Origin: Narthecium ossifragum
Lineage: Eukaryota; Streptophyta; Magnoliopsida; Dioscoreales; Nartheciaceae
Length of the DNA stretch: 64,000 nucleotides
NCBI GenBank assembly: GCA_963920575.1
Contig: OY986969.1
Location: forward strand, 17,159,288 to 17,223,287
Direction of reading: 5' to 3'
Shown: piece after piece, positions 11,601-23,464 of the stretch
Numbering within the stretch: position 1 is the stretch's first letter
How the letters are laid out: each line of letters opens with the position of its first letter
The notes under the pieces: model-generated
The model's database searches: none
Seen by the model: the letters and a program-made list of their open reading frames with translations, nothing else
Told to the model about the DNA's origin: nothing
Made by a program: the position numbers and the translations under genes

Positions 11601-13557
11601 TAAACCAGAGGATGGTTTGCTCGTGGGCATTGGGTGTTTGCTGGCATCTCTCCATTGAAATTGTTTGCCTTAGTCTGCACATAAGGTATTTGATTTTTTT
11701 TGCCTCAGTGCCCCAGTGGCTTTGGAAGCTTTGGCTGAGATTGAACTTTAGTCCTCCCGGGTTCTGTTTTATTTCCTAATCCTTGAAATCTTTTGAGTTG
11801 CATAATTTCGTGAGCAAGCTTGAGATTAGCATGAGGCTTTGTGGGTGCTTTTGTTTCTTGTTGCATGAATGGATACGCTGGGGAGTTCTCCTCTTCTATT
11901 GTAATTGGTTCCTCATCTTGGGCTTCTATATCGTTGGCTTTCTTTCTGGCACTTCATTGGCCTTTATTTGATCATGATCTACCTGGTTTGCTTCTTGCCG
12001 CAATAGCCCTGGATGGGTGTACTGAGACTTCAATATCCTTCCTGGTTGTGTGTTGTTTTCAAATCCTATGAGGCTTGTGATCTCTCCTTCTTTGTTTGTT
12101 AGTAACTGCAACCAAGATTTAGTAGAATTGTTTTGTTGTTGCCAAGCTGGAGTTCCTTCATGTTGATAATTACTCGATGATCTCTTACTAGAATTATGGG
12201 TTAGTTATGTAATTGAATAGGATGTCTTCTTTGATGGTAATAGAGGAAGCTGAGGTGTAGTGTTGGATCTGGTGGCCTGGGGAGTTGTAGCCTTCTCTGT
12301 TGTCTGAGGTAGGTGGACTATCCTTATACATACATGAAACTAACTAGTATAACTACCATAAACCATGGATGATGAATAGATGAATATAGCTCTTGTAATG
12401 CTCATGGTGGTAATTCTATGCTGGTTACTTTTGTATCCGCGCTTGCTATTTTGCATGAGTTGTAACTATTGTATGGGCAAGGCATGAGTTGCGTTGATTG
12501 TATTGTGCAATGAATTTTGTATTCTTGGATGTACTTTGTGAAGTGTATAAATAATTATGGTGATGCTGACTATAATAGGTGCTTTGTATGGTGCACGTGC
12601 TATGTGGTTTGGCTTGAGTTCTTCCAGTGTATTAATTGTTATTAGCATTGACCGCTATGGTGGCACGCATTGCATGTATAGGCCGGGGTCAGGTCTAGGA
12701 ACTTGCGATCGAGGCTACGGGTGGATGTGGTCCCCGTGATTGATCAAGGTTTTAGGAGAATGATTATGAAATCCAATTTGGATAAGAGAATTAAATCATT
12801 ATTGTTCGAGAATCGATTGATTCTCTGGAACCTTAGTTTTAGTGGCTATTGGGAGGTAACCTAATGTCTGCTGGTCGACGCCAGTCTAGCTGTGCCCACA
12901 GTTGGCAGGGTAATGTCCCGGACTGTGGGGGAGAGCGAGCTGTGCCCACGGTTGGCAGGGTAATCGCCCGGACCGTGGTGGAGAGCGATGGGTTGATTGC
13001 GAGCTTGGGCTTAGGTTGTGACTTCCCTTGAGCTAAGACTTAGGCGTCAGATTACATTGCTTATTTAGGTTGGTTATTAGTTAGTTTCTTGTGTGTCGTT
13101 AATTAGTCTCCTACTGGGCTTTTTGCTCACCCCTACTTTTGCAAGTTCATCAGGTGATGACGGCCGAGCTTGAGATTGTTGGAGGATTCGGCATTGAATT
13201 CATTTATTTTATTTCAGTACATTTATTTGAGAATTGTATTGATATTGGAATTATGGCGTTTGAGCAATAATGTGATTCATGTATTTGGAATCAAGGAATT
13301 GTAATTAGTCATTTGAATTATGTATTGGATTAGTTGAGTTTATGTGATTGATCCTGGAAGTCTGGAATAAATTATTGGGTTGTTTATGAATAATTTAGTG
13401 CAATATACCTTGACTATCTGTCAGGATGAATCTAGTGTATTGATGATGGTTTAGATTGGGATGTTTCTGAGCAGGTTGACTATGTTGTATTAGTGTAGGA
13501 CAGGTTTTCCTCGCGTTCCGTGGTCGGGGTGGGTATATCCCGGGGCGGGGCGTGACA
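8684..13557 (+). mobile_element. LTR-like element C (about 2.7 kb without D), inserted in E
   Basis: Starts TGTGAGGACCCG and ends CGGGGCGTGACA. Flanks are ATTCT (8679-8683) and GTTCT (13558-13562). Other copies read GTTCT at this spot, so the left base probably mutated. Parts are 8684-9027 and 11208-13557. The 5' tip matches A, but the long 3' part (11210-13550, AT-rich) differs from A/B/D, so this is a diverged subfamily. A C-rich duplication of CTGTGCCCAC...GGTTGGCAGGG lies at 12890-12985. No ORF of note. Confidence 0.8.
9028..11207 (+). mobile_element. LTR-like element D (2,180 bp), innermost insertion, in C
   Basis: Starts TGTGATGACCCG and ends GGCCGAGGCGCGACA. Three tandem copies of AGCGATCGATCGCTCCT occupy about 9240-9293 (U3-like). 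The 3' end (10860-11207) matches fragment Q and the inverted ends of N and H. Flanking sequence is GAAGTTTCC on the left and GAAGTTTCT on the right: 8 of 9 bases, not the usual 5. It is four levels deep in the stack A-E-C-D, so it is younger than C. Confidence 0.85.
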
Positions 13558-15942
13558 GTTCTACACTACGACACACAGAAAAGAGGGAACACAACAGTGT
13601 CGCCCCCAAGTAAGGTCTGGGTGTACACAGGGGTCCCATAACCTCACTGCGTGTCCCTGAGGTTCACAATCATGATCTTCCAGCCGAGCTGGTCACACGA
13701 CGAGTCACGCTCAGTAAGCAGGAAACCAACATTGCAGACTCACAAGCAGGAAACCGGCACTGCTAGTAGGAAATGGCACCGCTGATTAGGCACACCCTCT
13801 ACCCAAGAGTTGTTATAACCGCACACGGACTATACCTTAGAACCGAACTCGAGGCTGACACGACCTCTAAATCATCGATCAACATGTATCCAAGTTAACT
13901 AAGCCTATCATCAAGATTGACATAATACTACCATCCAACTTGGACCACGCTACCCGCCATGGTCCTAGAGCTAGACGCGAGCTACCCGAAAGCCTCAGAT
14001 CGGCGATCAACCCATCGCCCATGCCCTATCCTGATGCATCTAATGCACAATCAAAAATGCATGCTATGATCATGTGCAGGTAAGAAGTAAGCATGCAACA
14101 ATATAATAAAATAACAAACAAGTCCAATTGGATTGCTGCAGCGATACTACCGACCGCTGCCAGCCAATCCGCAGCGGGTCCCGGCATTACGACGGTACGA
14201 CGACCATCAACCGCAGACCCCTGCAATGGGAAGCAACCCCAAAAACTCAGATGAACATAACTAATATAATATTTTTATGTTTTGAACATATAATATTATT
14301 TAAACATCAAAATCCCTAATTAAAGGCTAAGCGACCTCGTCGATCCTACATCCAAATGATGTCGAATTCGAGATCCAACTTGAAAACCATAGAAAAACAT
14401 GCTGGGATCAATATATCCAAAATCAGGAAACATCTGACGCCTCGATTACCAGGAAAACGCTAATAAAAACCGTTAACTTCACTAATTACCTTTAATTGTT
14501 GCAGCGCAGTCCATCCGTAGGAAAATCCTAAACATTCATAGGAAAATCAGAAAATTATGAAACCTATTGGGTCTGAGAGTAGACTCAAAGATCTACAACT
14601 CTCATGTTCATCACAAATCAACATCATACATTTACAGACCGAAAAATACGTCGTAAGCCGGTTGTTCTTCAAGAACAGAGAAACCGAAAAATCCGAATTT
14701 AAACACGCTAAAATCCTATTAAAAACTCAATCAAATCATATGAAACTCAAACCAGAAATTACGCTAACCAAGATGCACACAACAACAACAAAAACACCTA
14801 GATCTACCGGCTAGATTAAGAGAAAACCCCTATTAAACCCAAGTAGGAAGAAACTTACCGAGCTACACAATCCTCGGCTGAATCTCCGCTATTCGAGCAC
14901 CAAATCGGCTTCAAACCAAGCCACAGATCTTTCTCACGCTGCCAAGAGTCCAACGAGCGCTCAAGCACTCAAAAAGATGGCCGGAGGACGGAGTACGGAA
15001 GGGAAGAAGGAGAAGAGAAACAAACCGGAAAAACAGAGGAGGTCTCGGGCTACTTATAGGCTCGAGTCCGATCGATCATCGGTCCCAGGACCAATCGGTC
15101 GGATTGGGCCGGGTTAAGTCGGTTCGCGTCCTTATCCGGACACGTCGACCGCGCCGACCACCGATACAGGTCCGATCAGTTGCTCCCAGGAGCAACCGAT
15201 CGCACACGGGGCGCATGCTGCCCTAAAAATAGGCTTCTGTGCGCCCGAGCTTGGATTTTTCGATCCCAAACCCGCCTAGGGTTCTAGCAAACACATTAAT
15301 CAAATATAGGGGTCGTGTGTGCACCACGCGGGAATGAAACAAACCGACAAGACGTAATTTACAAATTGCCCTTGCGGTCCACAACGAGCCACGGGCCCGA
15401 CCCAAGCGGTCGACCCAGGAGTAGAGGGACAGATCCTCACAGGACCCATGTGTACACCCAGACCATGATAGATGGCGACACTGTTGCATTTCCCTCCTTT
15501 CTTCTGTGAGTCGTAGTGTAGTTTCCCTGTTGAGCTTAGTTGCTCACTCCTATCCGGGCTGTGTTTTACAGGTGCAGGTGTTAGCTCCTCTTCGGTGGCC
15601 CCTACCGGGCAGTTGGTCGGCGTTGCGGCAGTGCTTGACGGAGTCTGAGGAGTGGTGATCTTCTGTCTTCCGAACCTTGGTTTAGTTAGCCTCATACGGG
15701 AGTGTATAAATGTTTGTAACTAATTTCCCCTATTCGAGGTTTTGTAGACTTGTACTTTGGAATTATAATCTTCAAGTTTGAGGTTTTGTTGATGTTAGAA
15801 TAGTTAATAGAGGGTGTTTAATGAATTGCTTATGGAGACCAATAGGTTAGAGGGAACCCTCATCATAATTTTCGCATTTAGTTAGGTTCCGGTTCGCATC
15901 CCCGGCCCACTTGGACTTTTACGGGTTGGGGCGCGACACCAC

Positions 15943-15985
15943 CGCCACTCAAACTCCTCCCCTTTTCCTTCATAAACCCGCCGCC

Positions 15986-16024
<39 letters not shown>

Positions 16025-16030
16025 CAGCAG
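15943..16030. repeat. CT microsatellite in the right part of element S
   Basis: A pyrimidine-rich stretch with an uninterrupted (TC)n run at about 15990-16022, just after the right target duplication of A. The GA-rich complement gives spurious charged ORFs. Confidence 0.8.
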
Positions 16031-16269
16031 CCTCCTTCCATCGTTGTGCTGGCCGCACCGCCGCTGCCACCTCGACCTTGAAGCTCCATCATCGCGCCCC
16101 ACTCTCCTTCTCCCTCCCTCCTCCCCTCGTGGCGCCCCCACCCGTTCTCAAGCCACCTACGGCCTCGTCAAGACCGCCACCCAAGCCACCCCTGTGCCCC
16201 GCCTCTGCAGCCATGCTTCTGTGTCGTGCCACGCCCCCGCCGTACCACGCTCGACAACCGCACCACGGC

Positions 16270-16936
16270 GACTTCGTGCCACGACTACGCCGCATTTATG
16301 CCACGTCAAGGCGGAAGCGGGTACAAAACGGCTTCCGTGGCAAGAAACGGGTGCAAAACGAGAGTCGTTTCTTATCAAATTATAGTAAAGGAATCGGGGT
16401 CGAAACTAAATTTCACTTAGTTTATAACTTGGTGGTATCAAATTGCAAATCCCAAATCTGATGGTACCAAAGTACAAATCAGGGAAAGTGCGACTTCGTG
16501 CCACGACTTCGCCGCATTTATGCCATGGCAAGGCGGAAGCGGGTACAAAACGGCTTTCATGGCAAGAAACGGGTGCAAAACGAGAGTCGTTTATTGTCAA
16601 ATTATTGTAACGGAGTCGGGGTCGAAACTAAATGTCACTTGGTTTATAACTTGGTGGTATCAAATTGCAAATCCCAAATCTGATGGTACCAAAGTGCAAA
16701 TGGGGGAAAGTGTGACTTCGTGCCACGACTACGCCGCATTTATGCCATGTCAAGGCGGAAGCGGGTACAAAACGGCTTCCGTGGCAAGAAACGGGTGCAA
16801 AACGGGAGTCGTTTCTTGTCAAATTATAGTAACGGAGTCGGGGTCGAAACTAAATTTCACTTAGTTTATAACTTGGTGGTATCAAATTGCAAATCCCAAA
16901 TCTGATGGTACCAAAGTGCAAATGGGGGAAAGTGCA
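16270..16936. repeat. Three tandem copies of a 222-bp unit that includes the S terminal repeat
   Basis: The landmark CCGCATTTATGCCA recurs at 16290, 16512 and 16734 (period 222). Each unit holds GGCAAGAAACGGGTGCAAAA, a TATAACTTGGTGG block and the inner part of the S terminal repeat (GGTACCAAAGTGCAAAT). The TIR is thus present three times at the right end and once at the left. Frames open through it give near-identical shadow proteins. No real CDS. Confidence 0.92.
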
Positions 16937-16943
16937 GGGTACC

Positions 16944-18510
16944 GGAATGCAAAAATCCCTAAGAGAAAAACCAGTAGCATGTTAAAGGGTTAATGGGCTA
17001 GCGGTTTTCGACTTAAACACTAACAACTGAAATACAAAAATGAGCGCAACTTCTACATCCAATCTCTGAACGAGATGAAACAAGATGCGTTGGAAAGCTC
17101 TTTTCAAGACGCACAACTCGCATTGGCAAACTAAATCGAGATTTCAATATTTAAAAGGACAAAAATGCCCTTCAAACTTGAATTCACCGGTTGGAGACTT
17201 TAAACTTAGATTGTAACTTGCGGGTGATAAAAGATAGTTAAATTCTAAAGTATGAGAGATTGGATCAGAGAACTCACTCGATTGTGATTCTCACGTATCA
17301 AGAGAAGCACATTCGCTTTGCTTTGTTTATATTGGGAAAGGTTTGAGACTATAACGTCGCCTCTTTTAAGCGACTCTCCATCCTAGTGGATAACAAACAA
17401 GGAGGAATGGCAATGCTAGGTGATTTAGTTATTTTAAAAATAATCGTATTCCAGACTGTCATCCACCGACGGACATAAACTTGTATGGACTATTCTCGAC
17501 AGTTTGATGTAGCCCACTAATGCCGGACTAGATCCAGATCCAGACCTGACCGAGTTCGATCCGGAGCAACTCCCTAGGCGGTCTGGATGCGTTCGAACTC
17601 CATCCGTCCGACTCAGATCTCCGTACGACCGCGACCGTCGGATAGGCATAACTTTCAACCACGATGTCTGATCGAGGTGTGCGACCAGTCGAAATGACCG
17701 GCTCGACGAGCCCGTCAAGATTCATCAGAGATTGAAGATCTCTCCATGACCTTGACCTCCAAATCTCTATATTCCTTTTCCTTTGGCTTAAAATCCCGTT
17801 TTAGTGAAAAACTTTCCTTTTTAGGCAGTTTATCGGTCTTTCTATTTTTATCAAGTTTTCTATTTCTAGTCGGTTTTCTCCTTTTTGAATTCCATGTTTA
17901 GTTACTTGGATTAGGTTAATTCATGTCTGAGTCCATGTATGAGTTGGTCTGGTCTCTCCTTAAACATATAAAAGGAGGTTTTAGGGTTTGTAACAGACAG
18001 TTTTTGATGAATGAGAATTATGGTTTGTTTTCTCATCTTGAGAAATCTGGTTGTCTCTCCCATAGAGAGGTTCACGTTTACCCTGCGCCACCCACTCCCT
18101 TTTGTAAGTATATAAATTGATGGGGTTTCAAACCTTAGCAAACAGTTGACATTCGTTCAATCCAATGGTGGAGAATCACCCTAGCACATAAATGTCCTAT
18201 TTATAATTGAAAACCACATGCTCGTTTACACGCATGGGGGCGGTTTATGGCACTTAAAAGATAAGTATAACCTATAGTTTATGAGAATATGAATATATAA
18301 GGTTAAATTGATATCATACTTCTCCTCTGATATTGAGGTTTGATCTCAATTAATATTCCATTTTTCATTGCTTTGCCAATTTTGCAAAAGAAAAATTATT
18401 AAAAGATTAGATACATCAGAGGCATATAAGGATATTTTGAAGAGTTAATATTATATTGCACATTGTACCCTATAATCATGATAAAAAAAAAATTTGTGTA
18501 TATGGACAGG
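16944..18510. other. Non-coding stretch, possibly an old LTR end
   Basis: No supported gene. At 17966-18120 CATATAAAAGGAGG is followed by a short leader-like region, which resembles an LTR promoter and R region on the plus strand. Without a partner or a target duplication I cannot define an element. The rest is AT-rich and unremarkable. Confidence 0.35.
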
Positions 18511-18632
18511 GGATCCGAGGGTGGGCAATACAAAAGCTATCGTAGAATTGTGCAATGGCTGATCGTGGCCATTCGTTTAGATCTACATTTAAGATTCAAT
18601 CTATCTTATAGACGGGACCCACAAAACATTTA

Positions 18633-21205
18633 GGGGGCGTTTGGTTGGTGGAATCGCGTGATGCATGGGATCGTATGATGCATGCATCAGACAGTAGATG
18701 CACGTGTTTGGTTGTCTTTTGGATCAGCCGATGCACTCTGATCATATATCAATACTTATATGGAGCCATGGTTATAAAATAAATTTGATATTGTCCTACT
18801 GGCATCCAATGTCCTACATGGAGGCTTGCATGGCGCATTGGTGGAGGCTGCCTGCGGCAGCGGTTTTTTCCTCCCACCCATCCACCACCAACGCGCCCAT
18901 CTCTCCATTCCAACCGCCCACGATCTCATCTCCCCCACTCACCCACGATTGCCGCGCTCATCTCTCCCCCTGGCGCCTCCTCCATCATGCATCGCGGATG
19001 GCCATCCGTCCCCCCCCCCCCCTGTCAGGGCCTTGAGTCCTGACATGGGCCATGGCGCGCGTCAGCCGGAGTTGACACGGGCCATGACTAAGGCCATGGC
19101 GCGGTGCAGCACACCAAGCCATGGGCAACGGGTAAACACCATGATCACACGAGCAAAAGTCCTTGATGGAGGCTAGACGACATTTTCCCAAAGATGGCAC
19201 GATGGATTCCGAGCATGGCACGGTGGACCGGGCCAAGGAGGAAGACAGTGCGCCAGGACGCGGCGCGGCGCGAGCCCAGCGGAGCAAGACGCGTGCGGGA
19301 GCAAGTCAGGCGAGCGGGGCGTGCGCCAAGGAGACCAAGATGGGCGCGCGGGTCGAGCGCGCGTGCAGCACGTGAGAGAGAGCGCGCGGCGCGTGCGCGA
19401 CGCGCTCAAGATGCCCAGTCCTAGTCGGACTAGGACTTGGCTTGCATAGGCTGATGCGAAAAGTGCTAGGTTGAAAGCCACGCGGGCAAAACACCTAATT
19501 CCACTTGGGATGGAAGCTCCAAGACGAATGACGCGGTCAAAAGTGGTTTTGGCACGGAAGAATTTGAAGATGACGCGCGACTCCGAGTCGGACTAGGAGA
19601 TGGCGCGCCAGGCGGAGCAGATAGGCCTTGGAGGACGATCCAGCCGAGCAAATTCAAATGTCTCGCGTGCATTCGACTTGGAATATGGGATGACATGGGG
19701 AATACAAAGTTTGGCACGAAGAAACTTGCTGTTGGCGCGGACGAATAGGAAGGAGTCCTATTTTGAGTGAAGTGGTGGTCATGGTGATCCTTAAGCAAGT
19801 CAAGCTCAAGGGAGAGTCCAGCTATGTTTGGGAACGTAGTGTGAGGCTCAATCTTATCCTAGATAAGGATGTAAGTCAGGACTTTGAGTAGGACTTCTTA
19901 GGGATGGCTTGTTGGAGAAAGCCAAGGACTATTCCTCTATATAAGGAATAGGCCGACCAAGGTGTTGGGCATCTAGGCTTTGGCTAGGGTTTGGGAGGTT
20001 CCTTATTGAGAGATCTTTGTACCTTGGAGGGAGAGAGTTGTGAGGGATTCTCTTGTAAAGATTGTTTGATCAATAAAGGAAGAGGGCCATCCCCTTGTCA
20101 TATATCATAGGTTCTTCATCCTTGGTGTGCTTTTGGTGCTAGGAGGAGAAGAAGACGTGGAGAAGGCTGGTCAAGGAAGGACTTTGCAACCTTAATTCTT
20201 GGTCGAGGAGACTGAAACCTCGGAATCAATGAAACTGTGAGATCTAATCTATTTTTATTGTTCAGTTTATACTTGAGTATTCGATGTTCTTCTGAGATTA
20301 AATCTTCATGATTGTCTTGTCTAATTGCTAGGAGGCCTACTAGTTTATTATTCATCGCAATCTACTGCTAGGTTGGATATCAAATCCGTAATTGTTTGAT
20401 CCCTCTAATCTGCGAAGCAACTGAGATCTATTGATTTACTACGTTTCAGAGATTAATAGATCTTAGAAAGAATATTCGACTAGATTAAATGCAAACGCTT
20501 GTGCTTGTGTTGTTTAGCTTCATCGATCTCCCTCTTATTAAGGCTTCTACTATATTAAATCTACAGCACTTGTCTTAGGTTGTTTAGTAGTTAGGGTTGA
20601 TTAGATCGCTTGTTTCTAATTAACTATGATCGAGGAGAGATTCAAATTTAATTCGAACGGTGAATATTCATGGTTTGAATTGATATATACTTGCATCAAT
20701 GATCAGTTGTTGGATTCCGATGGTGGATGTTGACTCAGACCAAGGTTTGTTCTCTTGATTCAATTCGATTATCCGCTTTAGATTGTTTCTTTATTGTGTT
20801 CGTTCTACTCAAAAACCCCCCATCTTTGTTCACTAAGCACGAAACTAGGCTAAACACTCTTCGTGGGATCGACTCGTACTCACACCACTACATTTATCTT
20901 AAAGAGTATTGGTTTTATTTTTGAGTGCCTGCGACAGCACATCAGAAGCCCAGATCCCTTCTTCCCATGCCTTCAGTTCTTCCCCGTCGGTGGCGTCCTT
21001 CTTCAGCTCGTGGTGCCTCCGCCAATGCTCGATCACCTTCACCTTCATCAACTGATACAATACATACCAACCAAACAGAAAATGAGCTAATACTGTATCG
21101 GTTGATACAAGCAACCAAACACAAACAATACACAAATAGTTGTATCAGCTGATGCTGCATCAGTTGATGCACTGCATCAACTGATGCAAGCAACCAAATG
21201 CCCCC
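18633..21205. mobile_element. Harbinger-like element L carrying LTR J
   Basis: Left tip GGGGGCGTTTGGTTGG at 18633. The reverse complement of the right tip, ending at 21205, is GGGGGCATTTGGTTGC. Subterminal GATGCATG-type repeats are on both sides. Flanks are TTA left and TAA right, so the duplication is imperfect. It shares its left end with block O. Either O and L are one composite or L sits at the border of O. No transposase. Confidence 0.6.
19023..20936 (+). mobile_element. Probable solo LTR J
   Basis: Starts TGTCAGGGCCTTGAG after a C run and ends TGCCTGCGACA. CTATATAAGGAATAG near 19937 looks like a TATA region, followed by a polyadenylation-like AATAAAGG at 20072-20079. The end has the GGGATCGACTCG context common next to plant LTR ends. 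No target duplication could be read, perhaps because the left flank is a poly-C run. No ORF of meaning. Confidence 0.6.
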
Positions 21206-21312
21206 TAACTTGGCTATTAGTGCTTGCCAACTTCTTATTTGTGGTGTTGAGATATTAATAGTTCGAACAGTGAGTTGTTCCTCGAGATGGTGATTCTGTC
21301 AGTGTGTTTCAG

Positions 21313-21779
21313 GTGGTATCATCCTTGCACCTGAGGGGATTAATGGCAGCATATGTGGCACACAAGTGTCAGTGGAGAAGGTTCTGGAGTTTATTCAAAG
21401 TGATTAGCTCCTAAGAGAGCTTCGAATGGTGGAATCACCTGTTACTCCAGAGGATGAAGCTATCCATCATGGGCACACAACTCATTCTCTTGTTGGAGCA
21501 GGGGAAGATGCACCCTTCCGATGGGATCATGTGCGGGTTAAATTGAAGAAAGAGGTATTCTTACTACTACCTCAAACTCTCTATTGATAGTGCTTAAACT
21601 GTTAGGTCATCACGTCATAATTTTGAAATTTGCAGATAAACTTTTCATGTTCTTACATAACTTTTCTCTTATTTGAGCAGATAGTTTCTTTTAGAGATCC
21701 AAGTGTAATGCCAACCAAAAAGGTTGGGGAGTATGTAAGTCCGAAGGATTGGAATGTGTTAATAAGCGATCCAAATACT
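21313..21779 (+). pseudogene. Rhodanese-like domain protein fragment (STR8-like), two exons with an in-frame stop
   Basis: Exon 21313-21554 begins after TTTCAG and encodes GIILAPEGINGS and later EDAPFRWDHVRVKLKKE. Exon 21681-21779 follows an AG acceptor, encodes VGEYVSPKDWN, and ends at GTAAGTGG. These match the central part of the plant chloroplast rhodanese-like protein 8 (UPF0176/TrhO type), upstream of the catalytic Cys loop. A TAG at 21405-21407 interrupts the first exon. No upstream or downstream exons are present. Because introns are retained, the fragment was copied as DNA, probably within block O. Identity comes from memory of the family. Confidence 0.8.
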
Positions 21780-22906
21780 GTAAGTGGTTGAAATATGGGA
21801 AATGTGATTTTGTCTTTTTCTCCACAGATTTGATAAACCCTTCATTTTCTATAGGACTATATATGTGTTGTATCCTTCTTGGATTTCTTGCCTTGCAATT
21901 AGTCAGATGTGGTGATATTTGTTTGATGGAGGAGTGATTTCTATGGAACCAAACCAGGCACAAAAGAGCAGGATACAATACTTAAAAAAAAAACAGATTA
22001 AACATCATGTATTTTCGTTGTTTGAAATGATACTCTATGATGAGGTGGTACAAAGAAAGCAGGCAGCAGAATGCTTATCATGGTCTTCTATTTTTTACCA
22101 TCTACTTGATGTTGCCACCAAAATTAGCCTGACATAATAAGCAGTTGCTTAGGGTGATTGTTGCACCTATATAGTACTACCAAAATCAACCTAATCACAT
22201 CATAAATATAGGTGCAGAAGAATTCTGATCAGTTGGAATAGTACTAGCAAAATCAACCTTATTTTGGCGATTGCTTGAATTTAATGTTCTATCCTAACGC
22301 ATGATTGGGATAGTCATGCTCGAAACATCGCGTACAATATCAAAACAATTCTGATCAGTTGGACCTCGAACAGTGTAAATATCGTATATTACCTTTTATA
22401 TACCACATTGTGCAAGCATTTTTTTAATCGTTTCGTTCTCAATATTCTGTTACAGGTCGTATTTCATGTACCATGGGCGAGCTTCTCCATCGTGATAGAG
22501 TCCTACACTCAATCGAATGTTAGGAATGCCATGGTGGTTGCGTCCTGCAAGGATAGAGCGAAGGAATGTATTGGCAGCCTAGCATGTTGTAAAAACATTA
22601 TTGGGTTGATAATTTATTTCAAATTTTTGTGCATTGTAGATATATGCTTATTCTTTTTTTAGCATGGCATTGTTGTATGTCTTTGACTACAAATTTTAGT
22701 GATATATTTACGTCAAATACATTAGTCTTATTAATAGGAAGGGGTCGGGGGAGGTGTGATAGAGAGAACCGTGCCCAACCGTGCCAGGGGCACGGGTTCA
22801 CACTAGTCATTATCATTATATGATAGGATGGTTATAAGTTAACCCTCATGTTGTCCTACGTGGCGGAAGAATGTCCTAGGTGACGCTATGTGGCATGATA
22901 ATCCTA
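21780..22906. other. No supported gene between the rhodanese fragment and the hAT MITE
   Basis: AT-rich. An acceptor-like CTGTTACAG at 22448-22456 precedes a short open stretch that I cannot match to the rhodanese family. No repeats with readable ends. Confidence 0.4.
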
Positions 22907-22914
22907 GATTGAGG

Positions 22915-23464
22915 TAGGGATGGCAAAATTGACCGCCCCGCTGGATAACCGACCCGATCCGCACCGATGGGGACGGGTATGGTATAGATTTTTTACCCGT
23001 GGATACGGGTATGGTTTACAAATTTAAAATCCGCGCGGGTACGGGGCGGATTATGGTATTGGGTAATATCCGCCCCGCTATCCGCCCCGCCTGCATATCC
23101 GCCCCGCCCCGCCACTAAATGTTGGTTTTGTGGATTTTAAAGAGTCTATTTTTGTAATAATACTCTAATAAAGACTAATTGTTGATGAGTGTTTGGTGGA
23201 TCTAGATTTTAGAGACCGAATGTTGATGATAGTTTGGTGGATTTAGATTTAGATTTTAGAGGCTTAATGCTAATTGAATGGTTTTTTTAGGTTTTGCGGA
23301 TACCCGCGGATTGCGGGTAATATCCGCGTACCCGCGGAAAAGGTTATGGTCCGCGATCCCCATTATCCGCGCGAGGACGGGGCGGTTATGGTATGGGCAG
23401 AGGAGTGCGGGGACGGGTATGGTATTTCCAATATCCGCCCCGATCCGCTCCGTTGCCATCACTA
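22915..23464. mobile_element. 550-bp hAT-type MITE with Pro-Ala-like GCGGGTACCC repeats
   Basis: Terminal inverted repeat TAGGGATGGCAA (left) and TTGCCATCACTA (right). Flanks are GATTGAGG (22907-22914) and GATTAAGG (23465-23472), an 8-bp duplication with one change, as expected for hAT. The interior is full of CCGCCCCG, GGGTATGG and CCCGCGG motifs on both sides of an AT-rich centre, so it can fold back. This tip and composition are common among plant non-autonomous hAT elements. Non-coding. Confidence 0.9.

Larger units (their letters stand above)
5902..15441 (-). mobile_element. LTR-like element E, inverted, inserted in A and split by B and C
   Basis: Reads TGTCGCGCCCC at 5902 and TCCTCACA ending at 15441, the reverse of A. 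Flanks are AGACC (5897-5901) and GGACC (15442-15446), 4 of 5 bases identical. Parts are 5902-6179, 8599-8683 and 13558-15441, about 2.2 kb together. The segments join colinearly with the sequence of A and F. Same family as A and B. Confidence 0.85.
4207..15938 (+). mobile_element. LTR-like element A (solo LTR, about 2.2 kb), split by element E
   Basis: Starts TGTGAGGACCTG and ends GGGGCGCGACA (TG...CA). It is flanked by a perfect 5-bp duplication CCACC (4202-4206 and 15939-15943). Element parts are 4207-5901 and 15442-15938, and the sequence reads on correctly across E. It has a TATAAA at 4585-4590, a cluster of GATCGATC motifs (4485-5150), and a 3' part that recurs in E, B, F and G. No ORF, primer-binding site or polypurine tract was seen, so I read it as a solo LTR of a family with very long LTRs. 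A non-autonomous element without terminal repeats is the alternative. Confidence 0.85.
3707..16943. mobile_element. Mutator-like non-autonomous element S, split by a nested LTR stack
   Basis: Inverted termini: 3707-3784 reads GATACCTTGCACTTTCCCC then a TTTAGTACC block. The reverse complement of 16867-16943 reads GGTACCCTGCACTTTCCCC and stays colinear for about 77 bp. With inserts removed the interior is about 1.5 kb, GC-rich and non-coding (3785-4206 and 15939-16866). It includes CT-rich stretches at 4105-4200 and 15945-16030. No transposase is present. I could not find a 9-bp target duplication, so the outer limits are approximate; the left end may have lost its first bases. Assignment to the Mutator superfamily rests on long TIRs of the same style as element M, whose TSD is perfect. 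Confidence 0.7.

Noticed and set aside
4207..13557. Assigning the A-F family firmly to Tekay/Del chromoviruses because of the very long LTRs
   Set aside because: LTR length and tip sequence alone are not proof, and no coding region of the family is in the window.
16044..16905. Several overlapping frames of 60-127 codons
   Set aside because: They are translations of the 222-bp tandem repeat and recur once per unit.
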